Source of the DNA: Salminus brasiliensis
Lineage: Eukaryota; Chordata; Actinopteri; Characiformes; Bryconidae
Length of the DNA stretch: 64,000 nt
Assembly (NCBI RefSeq): GCF_030463535.1
Contig: NC_132880.1
Coordinates: 40,119,842 to 40,183,841, forward strand
Direction of reading: 5' to 3'
Shown here: positions 36,441 through 48,435 of the stretch, one piece after another
How positions within the stretch are numbered: the first letter of the stretch is position 1
Layout: each line of letters starts with the position of its first letter
Translations under genes and position numbers: made by a program
The notes under the pieces: model-generated
Database searches by the model: none
Told to the model about the DNA's origin: nothing
What the model saw: only the letters and a program-made list of their open reading frames with translations

Positions 36441-39077
36441 TTACTACTGCTTCTACTGTTAATACTAGTGTACCACCCACACTACAGTTATTACTACTGC
36501 TTCTACTGTTAATACTAGTGTACCACCCACACTACTGTTATTACTACTGCTTCTACTGTTAATACTAGTGTACCACCCACACTACTGTTATTACTACTGC
36601 TTCTACTGTTAATACTAGTGTACCACCCACACTACTGTTATTACTACTGCTTCTACTGTTAATACTAGTGTACCACCCACACTACTGTTATTACTACTGC
36701 TTCTACTGTTAATACTAGTGTACCACCCACACTACTGTTATTACTACTGCTTCTACTGTTAATACTAATGTACCACCCACACTACTGTTATTACTACTGC
36801 TTCTACTGTTAATACTAGTGTACCACCCACACTACTGTTATTACTACTGCTTCTACTGTTAATACTAGTGTACCACCCGCAGTACTGTTATTACTACTGC
36901 TTCTACTGTTAATACTAGTTTACCACCCACACTACTGTTATTACTACTGCTTCTGCTGTTAATACTAGTGTACCACCCACACTACTGTTATTACTACTGC
37001 TTCTGCTGTTAATACTAGTGTACCACCCGCACTACTGTTATTACTACTGCTTCTGCTGTTAATACTAGTGTACCACCCACACTACAGTTATTACTACTGC
37101 TTCTGCTGTTAATACTAGTGTACCACCCGCACTACTGTTATTACTACTGCTTCTACTGTTAATACTAGTGTACCACCCACACTACTGTTATTACTACTGC
37201 TTCTGCTGTTAATACTAGTGTACCACCCACACTACTGTTATTACTACTGCTTCTGCTGTTAATACTAGTGTACCACCCACACTACTGTTATTACTACTGC
37301 TTCTACTGTTAATACTAATGTACCACCCACACTACAGTTATTACTACTGCTTCTGCTGTTAATACTAGTGTACCACCCACACTACTGTTATTACTACTGC
37401 TTCTACTGTTAATACTAGTGTACCACCCACACTACTGTTATTACTACTGCTTCTACTGTTAATACTAGTGTACCACCCACACTACTGTTATTACTACTGC
37501 TTCTGCTGTTAATACTAGTGTACCACCCACACTACTGTTATTACTACTGCTTCTACTGTTAATACTAGTGTACCACCCACACTACTGTTATTACTACTGC
37601 TTCTACTGTTAATACTAATGTACCACCCACACTACAGTTATTACTACTGCTTCTGCTGTTAATACTAGTGTACCACCCACACTACTGTTATTACTACTGC
37701 TTCTGCTGTTAATACTAATGTACCACCCACACTACTGTTATTACTACTGCTTCTGCTGTTAATACTAATGTACCACCCACACTACAGTTATTACTACTGC
37801 TTCTGCTGTTAATACTAGTGTACCACCCAAACTACTGTTATTACTACTGCTTCTGCTGTTAATACTAATGTACCACCCACACTACAGTTATTACTACTGC
37901 TTCTGCTGTTAATACTAGTGTACCACCCACACTACTGTTATTACTACTGCTTCTGCTGTTAATACTAGTGTACCACCCACACTACTGTTATTACTACTGC
38001 TTCTGCTGTTAATACTAGTGTACCACCCACACTACTGTTATTACTACTGCTTCTACTGTTAATACTAGTGTACCACCCACACTACTGTTATTACTACTGC
38101 TTCTGCTGTTAATACTAGTGTACCACCCACACTACTGTTATTACTACTGCTTCTACTGTTAATACTAGTGTACCACCCACACTACTGTTATTACTACTGC
38201 TTCTACTGTTAATACTAGTGTACCACCCACACTACTGTTATTACTACTGCTTCTGCTGTTAATACTAGTGTACCACCCTCACTACTGTTATTACTACTGC
38301 TTCTACTGTTAATACTAGTGTACCACCCACACTACTGTTATTACTACTGCTTCTACTGTTAATACTAGTGTACCACCCACACTACTGTTATTACTACTGC
38401 TTCTGCTGTTAATACTAGTGTACCACCCACACTACTGTTATTACTACTGCTTCTACTGTTAATACTAGTGTACCACCCACACTACTGTTATTACTACTGC
38501 TTCTACTGTTAATACTAATGTACCACCCACACTACAGTTATTACTACTGCTTCTACTGTTAATACTAGTGTACCACCCACACTACTGTTATTACTACTGC
38601 TTCTGCTGTTAATACTAATGTACCACCCACACTACTGTTATTACTACTGCTTCTACTGTTAATACTAGTGTACCACCCACACTACTGTTATTACTACTGC
38701 TTCTGCTGTTAATACTAGTGTACCACCCACACTACTGTTATTACTACTGCTTCTGCTGTTAATACTAATGTACCACCCACACTACTGTTATTACTACTGC
38801 TTCTGCTGTTAATACTAGTGTACCACCCAAACTACTGTTATTACTACTGCTTCTACTGATAATACTAGTGTACCACCCACACTACAGTTATTACTACTGC
38901 TTCTGCTGTTAATACTAGTGTACCACCCACACTACTGTTATTACTACTGCTTCTGCTGTTAATACTAATGTACCACCCACACTACTGTTATTACTACTGC
39001 TTCTGCTGTTAATACTAGTGTACCACCCACACTACTGTTATTACTACTGCTTCTGCTGTTAATACTATTGTACCAGG
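36441..39077. repeat. 50-bp satellite array, about 53 copies, no indels
   Basis: The unit runs TTACTACTGC TTCT(A/G)CTGTT, AATACTA(G/A)TG TACCACCC(A)C, ACTAC(T/A)GTTA. Every unit is exactly 50 bp from 36441 to the last partial unit at 39041-39077. Variation is confined to a few positions, chiefly A/G in block 2, G/A in block 3 and T/A in block 5. Most units contain ACTAGT. A degenerate CTA-trinucleotide tract at 36180-36440 adjoins it and is a likely source. No coding role. Confidence 0.97.
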
Positions 39078-40794
39078 GGCTGCTTTTTTAATCATCTTTA
39101 AATAACATTAACACAGCTTGCATGAGAACATAGGAGCAGATATTGACTGCTATTGATACAGCACTTCAGCCACTCTAGTGTATTAGAACATTTCTCGACT
39201 TGTTACACAGTGGGAGATGATATTGATGATGTCTTCTGTCCATCAGTGCATTCAAAAGAGAGGGAGATGTAGTGATTTCATGGCCGTAGGCAATAGACGA
39301 TGAATAGATGAACGGGGTCCCTGGATACATATATTGAAATCCAATCATTTACTGTATGGAGGGAAAGGCCTGGTGTATGCAACATTGGCAACATTAACTA
39401 CACCCAAACCTTGTAAGCCTTACCTCCATTGGCCCCTATCAAATGCTCCATTCCTCTCACTGTAAAGAATTAAAAGTCAGGCCTACTTAATTAACTGATT
39501 ATACAGAGCTTTATCTGAGTTAACTCAACTTTGTCTAGTCAAACGTAACAAACCTAACTCACATTTGTTATACTTCTATGTCTCAGTTGTTCATCAGTAC
39601 ATTCTGAGTTGAGCCTCAAAAACATTAGTAACTATGGTCCTCGCTTCCCCACAGTTGCAGCTGAAATTGGATACAGATTGGGTAAATCTTTTGGTCTTTC
39701 TTCAATTTGTTTACTTTCTTCAATTTATTTCCATCTGCAGGTTAGGAATTCATATTCTCAGGCTCCTGACCATGAAGGACTGTGGTGATAAAGGGATTCA
39801 AGTGTATGCTCTCCTGTAACTTGATAAGCAGGCAGTTGAAAGGTTGTGCCAGTCTAGAGCTGTGAAGCCAACCACATATCTGTGTCCAAGAAAAAACAGA
39901 AAGGTAAATTTACTCAGAACTGTGTTTTCATGTAGAGTCATTTCACAGCTGGGGGTAGCTCTAATCTGCAGGAGGGAATAAACAGTAAAGAAATCTGGGG
40001 GTTAGAGATCTCATTTACTGAGATTTCAGCTCAATTTAACATGTATTGTTGACCAAACTGAGATGCAGAACATTTGTGATCATTTGTTGTCTTCATCAAT
40101 ATCATATCTGGACTGTCTGAAGAGGTGCCATCATAGGATATACAGTTATTTCCTAATGCCTTTGTTTTTATTAGTATGTTTTGGTATGTACACTGCTTTG
40201 CCCCCATATAACAGTCTTAAATTGTTCTTTACCATGACCAGAGGCTGGGCTACACTGACATATACTGACAGGTTATTTAACATCAATACTCATGGTGGCC
40301 CATGTGGCTGCTTCCGTTTTTCCCAGTGATGAAACTGCCCCTGCTTCTATAGGTGGCAGCCCAGGAAACTCAATTTTGCCGACTCTGGATATAGATATGT
40401 TTCATGTTTTGGCTGCTTGACGCAGGAGTGTGCTGGTGGTGCCTGACTGACAATGCATGGCAGAAGCTGAATGTATTCCTGGCTGCTTTCACAGTGGGCT
40501 GTGACAGGTTGAGGTTTGAGTAGTGACAGTTACAGCAGTCATTTACAGCTGCTGTCATCTCACAGCTCTGCTACATTATCTGCATCACTATCAGACTCCT
40601 CCATGCGCACCCTCACTGTACTGCACACAGATACTATACTGCTCTGTGTGAGTGTGTGTGTTTGTCTGCAGAAAATGGCAGAGAAATGATGTTTCATACC
40701 AATCTAAGGTGTTGTAGTGTGTAAATGTAGTGTGTTGTAGTGAGTCATTGTCAAGTTTTCTTTACCCCATTAACAGGTTCATCTCCATTACAAG
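39078..40794. other. No gene recognised
   Basis: Intergenic sequence with short unsupported frames only. Confidence 0.55.
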
Positions 40795-41228
40795 CTCAAA
40801 CGCTTGTGGATAGCCCTTCTAATAAATGCATGCAGCTACTTTAAGTTGCACCCATTGCCGAGGAAGATGTGCAAATGCACACAAGTACAGCGTGTCTAGT
40901 TCTTGTAGAGAGTAGATAAACATTAAACTATTGGCACCATGATGCCTAATGCCAAGTGTGGGCTAGAGAGGTATAAAGCCCCCCAGCATTGAGCTGTGGA
41001 GCAGTGGAACTGTGTTCTCTGGACTGATGGTGCTCTATCCAATACTTTTAAGATGAGCTGGGGAGGTGAGGGGTGAGGTGGGGTGGTGATCCTCCAACAT
41101 CCAAACCTTTCTATTGCTCTTGTCACTGAAAACAATCAGCAAGACTCCAAAATCTAGTAGAAAGCCTACCTTTTTTCTGCAAGAAACAATGAATGGGCAG
41201 GTGTCCCAATACTTTTGTCCATAGCATG
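40795..41228 (+). mobile_element. Family A inverted-repeat element, near full length
   Basis: Left CTTGTGGATAGCCCTTCTAA, right GTGTCCCAATACTTTTGTCC; internal TAAAGCCCCCCAGCATTGAG. About 430 bp, no frame. Confidence 0.8.
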
Positions 41229-41804
41229 TATCTTTTTATCTGTCCTGATGCTCCTGATGACTCATGCCTGTTATGAAGCTCATCTTGTTAAAGAGCCTGC
41301 AGACCGGCTATTAGCCTTTGCTGTCCATTCCTCTAATTGCAGGTTCATTGATTAAAGGGTCTGACACACAGACTAAGGACATTTGACACTTGTGTTATAA
41401 TCATATTTGTAATCTGTATGTGAAATGTCTGGCAACACGATAAAACATAAAAGGTTATAGCAATTTATAAGCATAATGAGAAGTAAACATATGAAGCTAC
41501 ATGAACCTTCATCTACACCAAAAAGGAAATCACTATATGTAAAGTAAAGGAAAAGTGCGCCTCGTTGTTTTGGACTGAATCTGCACTCAATCATGAGCGT
41601 ATAGTGACAGTGTCCTGCTCTGAGACAGTATGGGTCAACACCTTCCTAACAGAAATCTCACACATCAACTTATTTAGTTCAAGGTGATTCACCTCTGGGG
41701 TTCTACATTAGCTTATAGCTTAACAATAGCTAACAGATAAACACTTTTTAAAGGGTTCTTCACAAACCATCCACAAGAAGTCTCCATTTATGTACATAGT
41801 TCGA

Positions 41805-42310
41805 CGAAAGTATTGGGACATCTGCTTATTCATTGTTATTAAACATTGTTATGAAATCAATTATATTAAAAAGAGTGTATCCTGCTTTTGTTGGAGTAAA
41901 TGTCTCTACTGTCCAGGGAAGAAAGCTTTCTACCAGATTTTGGATCATTGCTATGAGGATTTGATTGCATTCAGCAACAAGAGCATTAGTGAGGTCAGGA
42001 TGTTGGATGATCCCCACCCCACCTCATTCCCAACTCATCCTACATATATTGGATGGAGCACCAAGCATCATTCCAGAGAACACAGGCCCACTGCTCCACA
42101 GCTCAATGCTTTATACCCCTCTAGCCATGCCAATAGGGTCATGTTTATCTATAGGTTCTGGTCCTAATCTATCGACAATGCTCTTCTACAGCGACTGGAC
42201 AAGCTGTGTGTGTGTGTGTGTGGATTTGCACATCTGTGTCAGCAATGGGTGCAATTTAAAGTAGCTGAATGCATTCATTAGAAGGGGTGTCCACAAACAT
42301 TTGGACCTAT
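41805..42310 (-). mobile_element. Family A inverted-repeat element, near full length
   Basis: Left CGAAAGTATTGGGACATCTG, right GGGGTGTCCACAAACATTTG. Inverted relative to the copy at 40.8 kb, only 0.6 kb away, so the two could pair as a hairpin. A (GT)n tract lies at about 42204-42221. Confidence 0.8.
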
Positions 42311-42558
42311 GCTGTATCGATCTATTTATCTTTATATGTAATAAAAACTAGCAAATAGTGCAAATAGATATTTACTGTTGTTTGTTAATGCAGTTGTGGG
42401 GATCAGCAGATGGACCTCATGATAGGTCAAGTAGCCAGTACATCACATCAAATTGAACCCATCGAGACATACAGTACACTTCTTCTTGACGAGGGTTCTT
42501 CGTACATTTCTTGACATACGTTTGCCTAGAATATGGTCTAAAAGTAGGTAATCTAAGT

Positions 42559-43323
42559 TTAAAGGTACAAAAAACCCTGAATCCACATCATTACACTTTC
42601 AATCAACACACAGAGTTCTCCAGCTTCTTCAGCTGCTGTTGATTTGGACAGATTAAACATCATCATCTGTTCACCCAGCGTTTCCTCCAGCAGAGAACTG
42701 CTCAGATCGATCTGAAACATACCTCTGCTGGTTTCCTCCACCACTGACTGCTCATTGAGATGAATCCACAGGATGCCCAGTTCCTCCAGCCAATTATCTT
42801 CAATAATAAAGATCCAGGAGAGGACTTTATTAACACTAAATAAACGTCCTGTAAATCCTGTGAAAGTGTATCTTCCCGAGGTTGGAGCTCGTCATCTCCA
42901 TCGTGCTCGTGGCGTGTGCGGTGTTTTCCCGCAGTCAGCGTTTCTCCAGCCTGCGCCTGCGTTCCCCTCCACGCTCACCGTGGAGCTGTCCAAGTGCTGA
43001 ACACGATACACACCCTCCAGCACGCGTTCCCTCTCCTTCCCTCTCAGCACCCCCGAGTGGTCTGCTGTAGACTCTCCTCGTGGGTGAAGCGCGCACGCGA
43101 GAGCGACACGCGGAGCAGCTAAATATAAATTCATCTTCACATCTGATGAATCTGGTCCAAATCTAGTCTCCAAACTCATCACCTGCTGAACACACACACG
43201 CCATGGTCTGTCTATAAAATGCATGAGAGGAAACCCAAGTCCGACCTGGGGTGCTGGAATGGCTCTCATAGATCCATATTTGAGGTGCAGCCATAACATT
43301 AGTACCAGTGAAATGAAAAACAT
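42559..43323 (-). pseudogene. Minus-strand frame interrupted by one TGA, spanning a CpG-rich segment
   Basis: Reading the minus strand in one frame from ATG at 43323 gives 143 codons, a TGA at 42894-42892, then about 110 more codons to TAA at 42561-42559. The second half (for example DNWLEELGILWIHLNEQS and SSSLLEETLGEQMMMFNLSK) looks strongly coding: acidic, amphipathic and of low repeat content. The interval 42870-43110 is CpG-rich, so the first half may instead be an untranslated promoter or first exon with the open frame there due to GC bias. No family recognised. The 5' edge of the frame abuts a Tc1-like remnant. Confidence 0.3.
42870..43110. promoter_or_regulatory. Small CpG-rich segment, possible promoter
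   Basis: About 240 bp with many CpGs (GCGTGTGCGG, CACGCGTTCC, GCGCGCACGCGAGAGCGACACGCGG-like stretches) within AT-rich DNA. Short frames are open on both strands, as expected from GC content. It may be the start of a minus-strand transcript running into the frame at 42559-42888. No TATA or CCAAT arrangement is convincing. Confidence 0.35.
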
Positions 43324-43650
43324 TGATTATCTTCTACAATGACTTCATCTCTAAGGGTGGATATTTTAAGCAGCAAGAGAACAGTTCACTTTAATAAAGA
43401 CCAAATTGTGATGGCTGGAGAACTGGGTCAGAACATCCTCAAAACATCAGATAGCTTTTTTAGGGGGTTTTCTGGTATGCAGTGGTCAGTACCTACCAAA
43501 GGTGCTTCAAGAAACGACAACCAGTGAACTGCCAACAGTTCGCAAGGTATTGTGAAGTCCATGCCTCAAATGGTTAGATATGTTGTTCAGCAAAAGGGGT
43601 ATCTACTCAATTTTAGGCAGGTAGTACTAATTTTATGGCTGATCAGCATA
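43290..43650 (+). mobile_element. Degenerate non-autonomous Tc1-like element
   Basis: Starts with CAGCCATAACATTAGTACCA near 43290 and ends TTTTATGGCTGATCAGC near 43648; internally CTGGGTCAGAACATCCTCAA. Same layout as the element at 57763-58214. Confidence 0.65.
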
Positions 43651-43729
43651 AATCAGTATTTACATGCATGTTCTTTTTAAATGTCATGTTCATGTACTTA
43701 CTTTTATATTGGTTAACTTAATAAATAAG

Positions 43730-44160
43730 AAAATAAATAGCTGTTTGGACACCATTCCAGTTGTAAGGGTCCAAATAGACCATAATACAAGGCCTTTTTA
43801 GGCTAAGAGTGGTTTGGGAAGTCAAGAATTGTTATTAGCAGCTGTTTCTAACCCTTAGCAGACACTCAGTATGCACAGGCGCCTGTAAGAAGCTAGCGAA
43901 TAAAGCTAATGAGCTAATAAATGCACAAATAATGATTTCAGCATGCCCCCTCTTTTCAATTCTGAAAGTTGTCTGAAGAAATGGCACCTAAGAGGAACTG
44001 TGGAAAGCAGGACAAGAACTGTAAGACTAAAAACTGAGAGAGCTCTCAGACAGAACTGCTTACTTAGCAGTATTTGATAGAAAGAACACCTCACGTGTTG
44101 CATGAGGCAAGTGAACAGTTGTACAGTTACAGTTGTAAAGTCTCCAAACAGACTGTAATT
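43730..44160 (+). mobile_element. Tc1-like remnant
   Basis: AGCATGCCCCCTC near 43940, then AAGAAATGGCACCTAAGAGG and AACTGTGGAAAGCAGGACAA, motifs recurring 600 bp downstream at 44530-44650. Degenerate, with no intact frame. Confidence 0.6.
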
Positions 44161-44182
44161 AAATTGTTGGACCTAACTGATT

Positions 44183-44228
44183 GTTTTTTTTTTTGTTTGT
44201 TTTTTTTTTTTTTGGGGGGGGGGGGGGG
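44183..44228. repeat. T-rich tract followed by a run of about 16 G
   Basis: T runs interrupted by a few G pass abruptly into G16 at 44213-44228; a homopolymer junction prone to slippage and sequencing error. Confidence 0.9.
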
Positions 44229-44324
44229 TTATTAAGAATGATCAGCTCATGACAGTTCCAGACACTCAGCGACCATGGGCTCCTCTGAGCAGCCAGCTGA
44301 TTTACCAATTAAGCTAATTAATGC

Positions 44325-44495
44325 CTACATTTACATTACATTTACATTTACGGCATTTAGCTGACGCTCTTATCCAGAGCGACTTACAAGGTTACTCGTA
44401 TTACAGAGGTGGGCCAATGTGGTGTTAGGAGTCTTGCCCAAAGACTCTTATTGGTGTAGCGCAGCATAGTCACCCAGACTGGAAATCGAACAGGG
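44325..44495 (-). mobile_element. SINE family 2, decayed copy
   Basis: Minus strand keeps the tail (GTCGCTCTGGATAAGAGCGT to TAAATGTAAATGT) and the middle TGACTATGCTGCGCTACACC; box B is degraded and the head is missing. Confidence 0.75.
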
Positions 44496-44499
44496 GCAG

Positions 44500-45780
44500 A
44501 ATGCAGGGGGAGCAGGGGAAGAATGTGTGTAACAAGATTTCAACATGCTCCCAGTTTACAACTGCCACTGTCTGACAGTTCATTAAAAAAAATGGCACAT
44601 AGGGGGAACTGTGGAAGACAAGGCAAGATCTGAGAGACTGGGCCCCAATTTCCACCTGTCCCTACATGCATCTTATGTATTAGAATCTTCTGGATAATGT
44701 CAAGCCACATAAAAATGTAAGTGAAAACGCACCCAAGACACATGTGTCTCAGACCGCACGTGGCTAAAATCTTATCAGACTACAATCCAGATGAAGTAAG
44801 CAGGTGTAAAGAGGTCTCAGATAGAAGCAGCATTGGATGTTAAGCATGGTGATGGTTCTGTAAAGCTTTGGGGTTGTATGGCAGTCGGCGCCTCAATGTC
44901 AGAAAATTATGAAAGTGAGTGTCAAGTCAAGTCAAGTCAAGTAAAATTTATTTGTATAGCTTTTTACAACTGTTGTTGTCACAAAGCAGCTTTACATAAT
45001 TAGTCATTAGTAAAAGACAGAGACAAAAAATAAATAATGTAAGAAAACATGAAGGATCAAAGACCCCCAGTGAGCAGCCAACGGCGACAGTGGCAAGGAA
45101 AAACTCCCTCAGAGCTGGAGGAAGAAACCTTGGGAGGAACCAAGACTCACAAGGGGGACCCGACCCATCCTCCTCTGGTCAGAACTATTTAAACATTATT
45201 GATAACAATTACCAAACCATCTAAACTGTTGAACTGTTCTGATCATAATCATAATATATTAATCATGGTGTAGATAGTTAATAGTGGTGATATTAATAGT
45301 GGCAGATAGTTACGAGTCCATTTAGGTTTGAACATGGTCATTAAACAGGTAGCAGTGGTAGGAGGATGATCCGCTGGTCTGCTATGGGTGGTGGTGGGTG
45401 GGGGGGCCTGATGGTCGGACTGGTAGTTGGCAGCTGGTCTGATGCACGTAGAGGGGACCTCAGCGGGCAATCTTCCAGCAGGTCGGGCTGGGTGGCCATT
45501 TACTCTGAGAAGGTAAAAAGAGAGATGATTAGTTCTGAGGCGGTCAGTCCAGAAACTCAAGCATAAAAGAAGATGGCTTCTACAACTGAACAATGGAATC
45601 CATGGTGAACTACTTTAAGAAACATAGGCTGAAGCTTTGAGACTGACCCACACAGGCTTCTGACTCAAACACCGTTAAAACTACAAGCAAGTTCTGCCAG
45701 CTGCAAAGTGTGGGTGGAAATTTCTAAAACAAGAACAAACAGACTCTCAATCTGTCTGCAAAACATTAGCAAGCTGTGAT
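44500..45780 (+). mobile_element. Tc1-like remnant split by a retroelement
   Basis: Left part 44500-44925 includes AACTGTGGAAGACAAGGCAA and TTAAGCATGGTGATGGTTCT with GTAAAGCTTTGGGGTTGTAT (catalytic-domain region). The right part, about 45590-45780, resumes with AATCCATGGTGAACTACTTT. The interrupting sequence at 44930-45590 includes the (TTGAC-T)n-tailed retroelement. Confidence 0.6.
44930..45325 (-). mobile_element. Retroelement 3' end with (TTGAC-T)n tail, copy 2, inserted in a Tc1-like remnant
   Basis: Reverse complement of the 19.1-19.5 kb copy; the tandem GTCAAGTCAAGTCAAGTCAA lies at 44932-44951. Flanked on both sides by pieces of one Tc1-like transposase remnant, so this is a nested insertion. 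Confidence 0.75.
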
Positions 45781-45904
45781 GTTTGCCAAAGGGTATGTTA
45801 CAGCTTGTTGTGAGATGTTGCATTTATTAATTTTCACTTCAAGGACGAAGGAATATTTTGGATTGCTTTGCCCAGTAAAGACCAGTTTCCAGATTACTTT
45901 GAAA

Positions 45905-46260
45905 TTCATTACATTACTTTTACATTTAAAGTGTTTAGCAGATGCTCTTTTTCAAAGCGACATGCAAAAGTGCTTCACTGTTTACTCAGAAAAATATCCT
46001 ATATACCTTAGCTAGTATCTTTTGGATCCTCGGCTAGGATCCAAAAGATACCTCCAGGCTTAGATACTACTAAACACAGAAGTCAGCATGGAGAGCACAG
46101 TACTCAACACTACACTCTGCCCAAATAGGAGGAGGGTCTTCAGTCTGCATTTAAAGAGACACCCAGGGGAGGTGTATTTTCACCATTTCGGTTCCAGGAC
46201 AGAAAAGAGTCTGGATGCTTGTCTTTAGGGATCTTAAATGATGGTGGGTCAAGCTGACCC
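45905..46260 (-). mobile_element. Decayed L2-type LINE 3' end
   Basis: Aligns with the 53.5-kb copy: tail region at 45905-45970 and the FKxRLKT-type region near 46130-46200 (plus strand GGGTCTTCAGTCTGCATTTA). More diverged and containing a 15-bp perfect palindrome at 46015-46051. Confidence 0.75.
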
Positions 46261-46971
46261 ACATCTAAGGCTTAAAGGTAATTCAGGTCAATTCAGTCCA
46301 AATGGTTTGTCATTTTAGTAACACAGGCTTGTACAGTACAACGAAACACTGTTGGGCTAAATCCCTGCGGCAGTAACGCAGGACAATAGTGGAAGGACAA
46401 TAGACTATACAACATATACAGTCCAGTTCTTAGAATAACTGTATGCTGTGTGCGTGTAAATGGAAGAGTTCAGTAAAGTGTAATGTGTGTAGACCAGGTC
46501 TGATGTTGTAAACAGTATCACATATGTAAACAAAATGTGCTGAGCTCCTATGTTGGTTTGACAGTATATATATATTGGATTACAGTTATATTGGATAAAG
46601 TGTTGGGGGCACTTCAATAAGGGCAATTTTCTGAATCTGAGCAGATTAGATGCTTCTCTACACCTGAGAAAGTATTTTGCCACAGCTGTCAGCACTTCAT
46701 CATTTCAGTAATGGAGATGAGTGAACCAGTGGCTGTAACAGCCATGCTGACCGAGGCTATAACACCCAGCCATCATGCTGTACAGATGAGGTGGTATACT
46801 ATGGTACAAGTTCATCTTGATCTAATCTGTAGCCTCTGTCTTTTTGTTCTTGAAGGGTGTAGTGAACAGTAGTCATTCAGACACGGCAATGTATGGTTAC
46901 TAAGCTCACAGGTTTTCTCTTTGGCCCTGATAATGTTCCAAATAGTGGATTTTGGTAACCCTAAGACACAC
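46261..46971. other. No gene recognised
   Basis: Intergenic; includes a short TATATATA tract near 46565. Confidence 0.55.
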
Positions 46972-47236
46972 TATATGCCAAACGTTTGAGGACACCCCTT
47001 ATAATGACCGCATTTAGCTCTTTTAGACATCTTTTAGATGTTGCTGGCTCTGATGTGCAAATGCACACACACAGCTTGTCTAGTCCCTGTAGATAAATAC
47101 TGCCAATAGAACAGGACTCTCTGGAGAAGATAAACGTAATAGTATTGACACTATGCCTAATGCCAGATGTGGGCCTAGGGGAGTATAAAGCCCCCCAGCA
47201 TGTGGAGCAGTGGAACTGTGTTCCCTGGAATGAGAG
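46972..47236 (+). mobile_element. Family A inverted-repeat element, left half only
   Basis: ATGCCAAACGTTTGAGGACA to GTGTTCCCTGGAATGAGAGA, where it is replaced by the GA minisatellite. Confidence 0.78.
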
Positions 47237-47312
47237 AACAGGGAGGGAGAGAGAGTGAAAGGGGGAGAAAGAGAGAGAGACAAAGAGAGTGAGAAAGGGA
47301 GGAAGAGAGAGA

Positions 47313-47378
<66 letters not shown>

Positions 47379-48435
47379 AAGAGAGAGAGAAGAACAGAGA
47401 GACAGAGATGGACAGGGAGACAGAGAGAAGGAGAGAGGGAGAAAGAGAGAGAGAAGAACAGAGAGAGAGAGTGAGAGAGGGAGGAAGAGAGAGAGAAGAA
47501 CAGAGAGAGAGAGTGAGAGAGAGGGAGGAAGAAAGAGAGACGGACAGAGAGAGAGAGTGAGAGAGAGGGAGGAAGAGAGAGAGAGACGGACAGAGAGAGA
47601 GAGTGAGAGAGGGAGGAAGAGAGAGAGAAGAACAGAGAGAAAGAGTGAGAGAGAGGGAGGAAGAGAGAGAGAAGAACAGAGAGACAGAGATGGACAGGGA
47701 GACAGAGAGAAGGAGAGAGGGAGAGAGAGAGAAGAACAGAGAGAGAGAGTGAGAGAGGGAGGAAGAGAGAGAGAAGAACAGAGAGAGAGAGTGAGAGAGA
47801 GGGAGGAAGAAAGAGAGACGGACAGAGAGAGAGAGTGAGAGAGAGGGAGGAAGAGAGAGAGAGACGGACAGAGAGAGAGAGTGAGAGAGGGAGGAAGAGA
47901 GAGAGAAGAACAGAGAGAAAGAGTGAGAGAGAGGGAGGAAGAGAGAGAGAAGAACAGAGAGAAAGAGTGAGAGAGAGGGAGGAAGAGAGAGAGACGGACA
48001 GAGAGAGAGAGTGAGAGAGGGAGGAAGAGGGAGAGACGGACAGAGAGAGAGAGTGAGAGAGGGAGGAAGAGAGAGAAGAACAGAGAGAGAGAGTGAGAGA
48101 GAGAGGGAGGAAGAGAGAGAGACGGACAGAGAGAGAGAGTGAGAGAGGGAGGAAGAGAGAGAGAGACAGACAGAGAGAGAGAGTGAGAGAGGGAGGAAGA
48201 GAGAGAGAAGAACAGAGAGAGAGGAACAGGGAGACATGGAAAAAGACAGGGAGACAGAGAGAGTGAGAGAGGGGGAGGAGAGGAAGAGAGAGAGAGAGAG
48301 AGATAAGAGTGTGAAAGATTGAGTCAGAGACAAAGAGAGTGACAATCTGTGTGTGCGACAGAGTCAAAGAGAAAGTGAGAAAGTGTGAGAGAGAACGGGT
48401 ATGAATCTGTATGAGCGAGAGAGCAGGAGAGAGAC

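Noticed and set aside
36441..39077. CRISPR array
   Set aside because: Regular 50-bp period but no repeat-spacer alternation: the whole unit is repeated, and this is vertebrate nuclear DNA.
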